DNA of 64,000 bases from Rapana venosa (lineage: Eukaryota > Mollusca > Gastropoda > Neogastropoda > Muricidae): positions 21,034,052 through 21,098,051 of the forward strand of contig CM054144.1 in NCBI GenBank assembly GCA_028751875.1, given 5' to 3'. The notes under the pieces were generated by a model that did no database searches, was not told the origin of the DNA, and saw nothing but the letters and a program-made list of their open reading frames with translations. Positions 32,978-45,042 of the stretch are shown in pieces (position 1 is the first letter of the stretch; each line of letters begins with the position of its first letter). The position numbers were made by a program, and so were the translations under genes.

Positions 32978-33168
32978 CTACTTCTTGTCAGAGCCCAGAC
33001 ACATGGCGAAGATGCCACAGCAGCAGCCACAGCAGCAGCAAAACCCAATGATCATGTAGACGGCCGTGGTGATCCAGAACGCAAACCAGTAGAGAGTGGG
33101 GTCACAGAAATTGTCCTCAGCGGGGTTGGTGCTGAACTCTCCCTTTGTGCGGTAGATCCACACGTTGC
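32978..33168 (-). CDS. Membrane-protein gene, exon 6 (TM4, Cys-rich tail, stop)
   Basis: The acceptor gtgtcctgcag ends at 33169. It encodes residues 167-228, starting [11 protein letters not shown], then [20 protein letters not shown] and a Cys-rich stretch (eight Cys within about 13 residues, ending [10 protein letters not shown]), then SDKK and a TAG at 32980-32978. Confidence 0.93.
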
Positions 33169-36100
33169 CTGCAGGACACGACGACGACAAACAAACAAAC
33201 ACAGCCTTTCAGAGTCTCAGTCACAGCAAAAATCTTCTGGGAAAACTCCGTTTATAGAAATGTCTTAAACAGATTAGGGTATAAGAACCCAAGCATCTTC
33301 CCTTTTATGCTTTTTCTAGAAAATAAGATGCCACATCTGAAGGGTTTTTTTTGGTTTGTTTCTTGATTAGAAAGGGTCAGAAAAAGAGGGAGGGGGAGGC
33401 TAAACAACATACTTGGTGTAAACCATGGGTTAAAAATATATACCCTATGAACCAATTCAAAACACTGGACTAACCACATCAGGCTAAAATGGCACTCAGG
33501 GGATGGGAAAGCCTAGTGGTCAGAACATTGCACTCGCAATCTAACGACCTGGGTTCGATTCCCGTTCAAGGGGATATTTTCCCCTGGAGTTAACATCAGT
33601 GCAGACTCCTCTCTCCCCAAAAGTCCTTCAGATGAGACTTTAAATCGAGGCCCTGTGTGCGAACACACGCAGAACATCTTGCGCACATGTTAAATCCTGT
33701 TCTGCTTTTCGTAAGAGTAGGCCATTGTGTGCCGGTGGGAACAGATGACAAAATTGACAAAACCGCATACACACAGGGACTGGATGTAAAAAAGCACATA
33801 AGTGCTTATTCCATTATCCTCGATACAAAAGAATAAAATAAAAATAAATAAAATAACCTGGGTGCCAGTCAGCCCTTTCCACACTACAACAACTACCAAT
33901 AAAACCTTGCGGTGGAGTGGTTTTCTAATGTACAAGGGCGACTTTCAGTGAAATACAACATGAAAAAGGTGGCTCTAATCTTACTTTCAACTCTTGTCAT
34001 ATGGGGGACAGAATAGCCTAGTGGTTAGAGCACTACTCTCATCATCTGACAGCCTGGGTTCAAGCCACCACCGAGACAGCCGTTTGAGGAGTTGTTCCCC
34101 TGGAGTTAACATCAAGGCTGACTTCATTCCTTTGAACGTCCTTCGAATGAGACTATAAACTGAAATCCTGAGTAAGAACGCATGCAGAACACCTTGCACA
34201 CACATTAAAACCAGTTCTAACCTTTTAGAAAATTAGGCCATTGCATGCTTGCAAAAATGGATGACAAAATCAAAAAAAAAAAAAAAACGAAATGCAAGAA
34301 GCACCTGAAGTCAAAGCCACATTAAAGGCCAAAGGACCGTTTAGAAAAATTACCATGTAACCCAGATCTGCAAAGGAACAAAACGAAGAAAAATGGTTAA
34401 CCCCCCACCCAAATTGAGAACGTGTATCAAAATTTTGCAAGCCCCCCAAAAAATCCAAGTACAAACCCCATTTACATAATAAACACCCCAGAAAAAAACC
34501 CCCAAAACACAGCAGAAGCAAAAGAAACCGCCCAGCCACCCAGAAGGGCCATAGCACGCAAAACAAAACAAGCAGAACAAAGCGAGCAGAGCAGAGCAGA
34601 GCAGAGCGACAGAGCAGAGCAGAGCAGAGAAAGGGCAGAGCAGGAAAGAGCAGAGCAGAGCAGACAGAGCAGAGCAGAGCAAGAAAGCAGAGCAGAGCAA
34701 CAGGAGAAGGGAGCAAGCAGGATAGAGAGCAGACCCAAAGAGCAGAGCAGAGAAGAGCAGGAGAAAGAGAAGCGGGAGAAGAGAAAGAGCAGGAGCAGAG
34801 CAGAGCAAGCAGAGAAAGGAAGAGAAGAGCAGAGCAGAGAAAGCAAGGCAGAAGCAGAAAAGAAGCAGAGCAGAGCAAGCAGGGAGCAGGGAGAAGAGCA
34901 AGAGCAAGGAGCAGAGCAGAGAAAGAGCAAGGGGCAGGAGAAGAGCAAAAGCAGAAGCAGAGCAGAGCAGGAGAAGAGAAGAAGAGCAGAAGCAGAGCAG
35001 AGCAAGCAGAGCGGGAAAAGAGCAGAGCATGGGCAGAGCAAGCGGGAGCAGAGCAAGAGCAGAGCAGAGCAGAGCAGAGCAGGAGAAAGCAGAGCAGGAG
35101 CAGAGCAGAGCAGAGCAGGAGCAGAGCAGAGCAGAGCAGAGCAGAGCAGAGCAGAGCAGAGCAGAGCAGAGCAGAGCAGAGCAGAGCAGAGCAGAGCAGA
35201 GCAGAGCAGAGCAGAGCAGAGCAGAGCACAACACAGCGCCAAACCCACCAGCAATGAACCAGGCGAACATGAAGCAGTCAATGACGGACTCCACAGGGTT
35301 GACCTTGCCCCTCTCCTCCTCCTCCTCCCCCTCTTCCTTCTTGTGGCAGCAGCGGCGCATGATGGTGATGGAGTTGCGCAGGACGCCGAACGCCCCGGCC
35401 ACCACCAGGTAGATGGGGATGTAGCGCTCAGCCGGGCAGTCGGTCAGGTACTTCGCTCCTGAACAACAAGTCACAGAGAGGACAAAGGGGTCATTTGTCC
35501 TCAGACTATCGTTTCATGCCAACTATACATTTTTACTGTTTTTTGTTTCTGCTCCTCAGCTACAGCTTTGAGGTTCACCAATGGTGAAATGTTGGGTGTG
35601 CAAGGGTTTTAACCACCATTAAGGCAGCTGCATTCCGACTTCAGGGATGGTCTCTACACGTGACACACCTGTGTGTATGAGCATTTTAAAAAAAATTTGC
35701 AATTCATCCTACGACAAAGTGGCCTACCGTCCGAAAGTGGAATGAGTTCTTAACGTGTGCACAGAACTGTGTGCATCGCACAGGGCCTTTGGTTATAATC
35801 ATCAAAGGACTTTAGGGGAGCGAGCCAGTGTTGATGTTAACTCCAGAGGAAACTCCTCTAAAATGGATGCCTCTGCGGTGGCTTGATTCTGGGCCATCAC
35901 ATCACCAGCGCAATGCTCTAACAACTAGGCTGTCCTGCCCCCTCCCCCTGCTACATCTCATTTGATTAGAGTTAACAATTTTTCACTCTTAGAATTCAAA
36001 ACACAAGTCTCACCAGAAAAAGAGCACTATCAGTTATGTTCATGAATTTGAAAAGAACACAAACAAGCCCAAACCACAATGTATTAAGAAAGAATGAAAC

Positions 36101-37755
36101 AAGGGGATATAATAACTTTTATTTCTTCTAAACCAAAAGCATGTATGTACATGACTTTACATAGAGTTTGCAACTTTCACATCTCCAAAAACGCAAATAA
36201 TATAACTTCTCTAGATGTTCACTTTTCTTCTCTTCTCCTTAACTATAAAGTTTGCTGACATTTATGTTTTTCTTAAAACGGGCAAAAGCAGCAGACACTG
36301 ACATGATCTTCATGCGTAAGGTTGAACGTGAATTACATACAAGCAGAACTCACCAATGACGATCATGGTGATAGGAATGGCCAGCATGAGACCTAGGAAA
36401 ACGGTGAAGCCAACTGAAAAAAAAAAAGACATCAAATTTGTCAAGATTTCAATATTGATGTAATACTGATTATAACGACGACTACTTATCAGTAAAATCA
36501 ACCTAAAAATTTCACAAAACAGTGCATATGTTCACAATCTTTCCAACTGTCCAGCATGCTTTACATCAAACCTGGCCTTACACTATAGACACTTAAACAG
36601 TGATGATGCAGAAGATAAGAATCACTGACAAATAAACAACATGCGTTACACATACGCATGCATGCACGCACACACACATATGCACACTTGCATGCACGCA
36701 TGCACACACACACACACGCACACATCAAATACCTTTCTCTTAAGATGAATAGTGACAGATATCACAATAAAATCATAACATTAAAAAACAACAACAACAA
36801 AATAAAACAATAAAACTTGCCACTGACATCCTGTGCTTACAAAACTCAATTATCTTCTTGGCCAGATTACAACACAGAATTTATTATTGTATCTTTCATT
36901 CACCTTCTCTTAATTCATTGCACTGGGCATAATAATCTCCATACTTGCAGTCTGTATCGCACACAATTTCTACAAGTTTCACTGAGCATGCAGAATAGCC
37001 ATGTCGATTCATAACTGAGCTCAAATCTGAACAACACACGTTTATCGTCTGCACTGAAAAATGCAACATTTTCATCCCAAACACGCGATATTTATCAACT
37101 GATTTTGTGTCACTTTTGGGAGAAGACCAAGGGAAGGAATCATTACAATACATTCACAAAGCCTTTGGAATATGAGAGACAGTTTGATTTTATACATATC
37201 GTGTAGGCCTAAATCTATGACAGCACTGTCCAAGAGAAGCAGAAGGGACAAACACTGTACGTCCATGGTCTTCGTACATGCTAATGAAGCTGTTTTCATC
37301 ATGACTTACTGGTACCAACGAAGAGCAGAATGACTTTCTTGACAAAATCCAGGCTTCCTGAGGATTCGGCCTTGATGGCTTTGGCCCGGCCGTACAGAGA
37401 CTCATAGGAGGGGGGAGGTGCTGTTGAAACACACACACACACACAACAGATAAGAAAGGTGGGTTGTTTTTCATACAGAGTGTAACTGACATAATTATCA
37501 CAATCATCAAACAAAACTCAAGATTATCAAGTTTTCCACACAGTTTCTTATCATGTTTTTAAAAATCAAACTACAAAGTTCAACCTTTATCATATATTAT
37601 TATATGTGATTCCTGAATGATGAAAAAAAAGAAGCAAACTCACACACACCACAAAAAACACAAACTCACTCTCTCTCTGTCTCTCTCTTACACACACAGG
37701 GAGAGAGAGAAGGAGAGAGAGAGAGGGAAAGAGAGAGAGAGAGAGAGAGAGAGGG

Positions 37756-37843
<88 letters not shown>

Positions 37844-38601
37844 CCACAAACTCTCACCATCTCGCTCGACATCCTGGTAGGAGGGCAGCTGCGGCTGACC
37901 AGAATTGGGGCTGTAGGCTGGAGGCAGTTCTCCAGTGTCTCGGGTGCTCTGCCCACACACAGAGAGAACGTCTCTATTGCACCTTTGCATCAACAGCCCA
38001 CCCTTGTTGCAACATTAGAGGAGACACACAAAGCTACTCTGTCATGGGTAGGATTCAGAGCATGACGAGTATCACGATTCATCACCCTTTTAGAGACAAA
38101 GCAGGTAAAGCAGTGAGGGAAAGAATATAGGTGTTGCCCTCAAGATGCTGGCCCATGGAGAACCCAAGGTCTCTGACATCTCCCTCCCCAACGACTGCAT
38201 AGGTTATGCCACACCCTTACTGTTTCATCATTCTTTGAAAAAAAAAAGGACATAAAAAACCCCTTAAACTCACAGTCAGGATCAGATTTATATAATGATG
38301 TACCACAGACACTGAATTGGGAGATGTGTGGGAAAAGGGGGATGGGGAGGTGAGGAAAGGGTGTCCCAAGTAGTCACTAATCAGCAGTTTCAGGGGGCAG
38401 AGGAACCATTAATTAAACAGTAGTTTCTATCACATAGTTTTTGGGTCTACGTTTGGAAATGATGTTGTAAGTCAGTGAAAGTTATCTGTTCACATCTTTC
38501 ATATAATATAATATAATGTAATGTATTATATTATATTATAATATGATATGATATAATATACCCCTTGACATTTCTGCAAAACATTACAGTTTACATCCCC
38601 C

Positions 38602-38632
<31 letters not shown>

Positions 38633-40588
38633 AAGATTGAAGGTTCAAGATTTAATTTCTGTCAACCCTTTTTTGGGGGTATGGTGCACACACACAGTGA
38701 CACACACACACAGTGACACACACACACAGTGACACACACATCTTTCTTTCTCTCACTCTCTCTCTTCATACACAATAACACCAAATCATCAAATTTATGG
38801 AAAACTTGGATGATATCCAATTCATCTAAGTCCACATTTATAAACAAATGTATTCATACGGATAAAACTGACAAGGATGGATGGTATAGAATACCCTTTA
38901 AACATAACCAAGCACTGAAAATATTACATGATAAACTGTGAAAACACAAGTTTCCATTTGTCGACGTTAGTGTTTTAAAATCATATGGTTCTGTATTGGT
39001 TTGGGGAAACTGGCATGTGCCAGTCATTTTATACTTCTTGAAATGTTTTAATTAAGCTATGAATCATTGGCTGTAAATGACTGAGTACCACTGAAGTGAG
39101 GTGTGGACAGACTTTACCGGCTTTTGTGTGTGTGTGGTTAAGTCACTCAGGTAACAGAACCATGTACGACTGACATTAAAACATATCAAAAGTGTACTGA
39201 CAAGGTTTAGTGTATCCCACAGAGATGTCTTAACCCTTTGCTGGGCGCAGCGCCCCAAAACGCCTGAGTCCTTGTATTTGTGTAATACTCTTCATCCAAA
39301 TGAACTTTCAAATTCATAATTATTAACTTGAATATATTCATAATGATAATCTGTTTTTTCTCTCTCTCTCTCTCTCCCTCTCTCTCTCTCTCTGTTCCTC
39401 ACCTCCCTCTCTGAAGGCAAACTGGTATTCATGTTCATCTGCACTGCAGTTGCTTCGACAGTGACAAACTTACAATAATGTTATGGTTGGTGTTGTCTAC
39501 CTAGTGACTATTTTTAAGTACAGATAAGCTGACAAATATCATACATGGATCATGGGTAGGAGTTTTATGAAAGTAAGCAGACTAAGCTGTATGGGGAGCA
39601 GGATATAAATATATATAATCTATCATATATGTACATGAATACATATGTATGCAAATGGTGAGTCATTGGGAACGGATGACAATTTTACACCACTACTTGC
39701 ACACTAGGACTGAATTAAAAAAGCCACGAGTCTTATTCATAAGTTCAGTATCCTTGTTATAAAGAACAAACTGAAAAATCAACACATATATGTTAAAACA
39801 TTACAATGTGACTGCGCACAGTATAATACAAATGTCAGTGTAAGGATGTGTGTCAATGTGTGTGTGTGTTTGTAGTGTGTGTGTGTAGTGTGCATTGCCA
39901 AGCAGATGTGTAAACAGTTTAAAACACATACATGTAGAGCACTAATGTTATCTAGCAGATTCTTGAAGTCAGTTTGTGTGTATAACTATGCATTGCAGAT
40001 GGTGTAGTGTGAAACAATGTTCTATACCCAGCATGAATGCAGGCACGTGCACACATGCACGTGCAATTTCCCATGGCTATCCACACATAGACTAGATAAC
40101 TTACAATCAGCATAATATGCACAGAGAAAATCACCAAAATGATCTATCTACTCTACCATAATATAAAAAAGTGTACAATATACATACATGTACACACAGC
40201 TTTATAGCTACACATTTAACAACACCTACATATGTCACTGAAACACAATTTCCATGTGTTCACACACGCACATCCATCTACAGATTTACTCTCACTTTGG
40301 GTATAAAGAAACACACACACACACACACACACTGACGCACACACACACACACTGATGCATGCACACGCACACACATACACAAACAGAGTGACACACGCAT
40401 GCATACACACACACATACACAGACAGAGTGACACACACACACAGCTATTTTGTCCTAGCACAAAAACTTTAAAAGTACTACAATTGTATGTTTACAAGGT
40501 TTGCCATCACACACCCACCAACAAACTATGCTCACATTCCTGTGCAGCAGCAACTCATTTCTAAGTATGCATTTCCCTTCCTTCCCAA

Positions 40589-40626
<38 letters not shown>

Positions 40627-41156
40627 CTCTCTCTCTCACACAATCTCACACACACTTGTAAAGAAAGTAACCGATCATAAAACAGCAAAACAGTGGGCCA
40701 GCCACCTATAGCATAGGTCTATTCCTTCCCAGTCCTGTCATGACAGGTAAGCATGACTAGAACAGGCAGAGGAGCAGAAGCTACAAATACACACACAATA
40801 CATACACAGTGATAGTGTGATGTATAGATAGACCAAACACTCTGAACAATCCCTGAACAGGGCACTTATTAAAGTTATTCCGCAGTGTAGGCTGTGGAAA
40901 GCACCCTCCATAAATGTACAGTCAGTGTGTGTGTGCGTGCGTGTGTGTGTGTGCGCGTGTATGTGTGTGTGTGTAGGTGTGTGTGTAGGGGCTTGTGTGT
41001 GTGTGTAGGTGTGTGTGTGTGTATGTGGTGTGTGTGTGTACATGTAATGCGCGCGTGTGTGTGAATGTAAGTGTGTGCGTGGGTGTGGTGATGAAGAATT
41101 TTAAATTTTGAGAGGAGAGAGAGAGGAGGAAGAGAGAGAGAGAGAGAGAGGGAGGA

Positions 41157-41212
<56 letters not shown>

Positions 41213-41759
41213 AGCATAACCAATGTGTTTTGTGCAATTAAAACATGACAACAAATAAATACAAAATATGCACTAAACCAAACCTACAGAGGCAAAACAA
41301 AGGCCCATAAAGAGACCTAGCCTAGCCGTGTATTATTAACCTCAGCCAGCGTCAAAATATATAACAGGACAATGTTGCAATGGGAAAACTGCGCCGCATA
41401 AATTTCGTCACTGCTACAACATCCAAGCGCAGGATTCCAAATAATGACAGACGCAGATGTCACACTCCAAATGAACTGACATCTGTGTAGGGTCAGGGAA
41501 GTCAACACTCACACTACAGATCTCTGCCAACATTGGCAAACCGGACTGGATGTAACACACGCACATTCTTACACACACGGAATAGATACAAGCATGCACA
41601 CACACAAACACAAGTGCATGTGCGCATACACACAAACAAATATATATGTGCATGCAAACACATACTTCCAGACACATACTCACATACACATGTATACTAT
41701 GCAAACATACACCAATGCGCACACAGAAAGAACAAACCAGCCTCAAGCATGCACGTGCA

Positions 41760-41834
<75 letters not shown>

Positions 41835-41976
41835 TCCCCATATCTGCCATAGTTAAAATGCCATATAAATGAATCAATGTGATTACAACAAAGTTTCAAA
41901 CTGGGCTATAACATGCCTGCTGTGCTTAGTGCCCTATGTTGAATGTCACCACTTTTGCTCACTGTAGTGTCTGAGG

Positions 41977-42055
<79 letters not shown>

Positions 42056-43032
42056 TTTTAAAAAAACAACTTTGTAAAGGTTTGGGTTCATAACCACATG
42101 TAATGATGTATATATGCATGCTTGCACATTTCATGTATATCAATGATACATGTTTGCACACACACACACACACGCTCATGTGCGCACACTCACACAAACA
42201 CGCACTCATGCATGCATGCACACACTCAAACACACACACCACACACAAACATACAAGTACAAGTTTAGTCTAAACAAACCCTTACATGTGCATTATTATG
42301 TTAACGCCCTGCGACCTATGACGTGCAAAGGTACACACACACGCAAACACACTTAAGCATACATGTGCGCATGAACATATACACACACACCACTCTCACC
42401 CTCTTTCCTTCATACACTTACACTAATAATAATATACATGTATGTGTACATCCAGTTTTCCACTTGCATACTTGTACCCCCCATTTTCTCTCTCTCTAAG
42501 TCTAACACAGACACACAGACACATAAAGATAAAAACAACAACAAAAAATGTCCACATCAACATCTCAGCCCACACACTAAGTTAAAGTTAATCACAGAAT
42601 ACTTACAAAGCTACAATACAAGCACATGGGAGCTTTATACTATTTTGGGTACACATGAACATAAAACTTAAAAGGTGTGATTGCTTTAGGCAGAAAAGCT
42701 GTAATGAAAAAAAAATCATTATAATTTATAGCAACATGAAATGGGCATGCATGTATATAATCTTTTTTGTCAGGCATACAATGGATCGATAGATCTATAG
42801 ATGGACAATCTACACTGTGACTGTGGGTTTGCCATGAATTTTCCTGCTCATGGGCTCATGTTTTGTTCTGACTATTAGTCAGCCTCTGCCCCACACTACT
42901 AATATTGTTTACACAGGTATGTATGTGACACCTGTTGACACAGATGGTTCTCACCTGGATGGCCTTCACTACGTGTGCTCTCAATATGCTAGATTCCCAA
43001 TTGATGTAAAATAGCCCCCCTTTCAATGAGAG

Positions 43033-43108
<76 letters not shown>

Positions 43109-44972
43109 ACACACAAACACACACACAAATACACACACGGGGGACGGGATAGCCTGGTGGTAAGTGTGATGTATTCATGATCTGCTGACCTGGGTTCAAA
43201 TCTTGTTCAAGAGGATTTTCCCCCTGGAGTTAACATCAGTGCCGACTCCACTCTCCCCAATAGTCCTTTGGATGAAACTATAAACTGAGGTCCCATGCGC
43301 GAACACATGCAGAACATCTTGCGCACACATTAAAACCTGTTCTGCTTTTCGGAAGAGTAGGCCATTGTGTGCCAGTGGGAACGGATGACAAAATGCACAA
43401 AACTGCATACACACGGGGACTGATGAATAAAAGCACATGAGTGCTTATTCCATTATCCTTGAAATAAAAGAATAAAATAAATAAGAACACACACAGTGAC
43501 ACACACAATGTTATATAAATATATTATACCCTCCTTCCCACTGCAATCAAAACTACAAAAGAAACAGACATCCCCCCCAAAAAAAACACCAAACAATACC
43601 TAAAGGTTTAAGGGCCTGAAGTTTGACCAAATAGTCATAGATCTATCTTTTCTATCATAGTTTAGACTCTAAGGTTGACAAAGTAAACTACTTCTATATG
43701 GATTTCTTCTAGGTACAGCTGGTAATAACATGCATGGAATATTCCGGCTGCCATAATATCTTAAAAAAATTAATTGAAACTGTAATCTATCAGGTACATG
43801 TACCCAGATCATTACCAACTGATACAAAGTTATGCATCATGTAAGTGACATATGAATATTCATGATCACTTGACCATGTTCAAGAAATCCCCATTTCTTG
43901 GCATTTGATACTAAGGTATGCATCACATGTGTGACCTTGGATGTTTTGTTTGTTTGTTGGGGAGGGGTGAGGAGGAAGCATGTAGATGAAAAAATGAGAA
44001 AGCCGTCACTATTACTTTTGAATGGCATGTGTTCTTCAGGCACTAGACATAAAACAAATAATGTTAAAAAGAACAGCTGCAGCACTATGTCAGTATGTCT
44101 GGGTAAGCGCACATATATTTATCTATATCCACGGAAGCAATGGCCTATAGTTCTTCCAAAGGTGAAATAGGTTTTAATTAATGTATTTGCAAGATGTTTT
44201 GTATGCATTCACACATGGAACCTTGGTTTATAGTCTCATCTGAAGGACTTTTGGGGTAGTGAAGTTGGTAAGTATTGCTACTGACTCCAAGGGAAAAAGT
44301 CCCTTTCAATGGGTGCCACAGTGGTGGCTCAAACTTGGGCCATCAGATCACAATCTATAACCACTAGGCTATTCACCCCGTCCCCCTTTCCACCAGTCAG
44401 TTTGATGTTACAACAATCACAAAATGAAAGCTCTTCATCTCAACACAAAAGCATTTGCAGTTTTCTCTCCCCACAAAAAACAAAACAAACAAAACATTAA
44501 CAGTTATTCATTAACAGTTATAACACCATTATCAATTTTGGTGTGCTTCTTTGCCCATAACAGTTTGCTAAAGAAGAAATGTCTTTGAAATATGTGTCAT
44601 AATTCATATCCATTGAAAAAGAAGGTGAATGAAATACTGCATCCCTGTGTCTCTACAAAGTATATCTTCTGCCCTTTTCAAAACATTCCCAACATGTAAC
44701 TAGTGATATTCATGAGAGTTTGATTACACTGGAGTCTGAACACTAGTTTTTCTGATGGAAAAGTACAGTCTATCTCATTCCAAAGATTCCAGATCATAGT
44801 TTTAGTTCTGCTATAAATTATAATTATCCTTACCAAACAGTTGAACAGTATTTTTTTTTTAATAGCTTTTACCAGATATTCTCTGTTTTGGTATTGCTGC
44901 TATATAATTTTTAAGACTAACATGTATACTCTCGAGTCTCATTACTCTGTCAGGTGTGTTGGTGTATATGTA

Positions 44973-45042
<70 letters not shown>

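Noticed and set aside
34422..35462. Open frames of 269-374 codons on both strands through the AGAGC array
   Set aside because: A 5-base unit without stop codons keeps all frames open. The peptides are pure repeats (AEQSR, ALLCS). Only the exon 5 part at 35249-35458 is supported as coding.
39232..39270. piggyBac-like end TTAACCCTTTGCTGGGCGC
   Set aside because: No matching inverted end with TTAA was found nearby in either direction.
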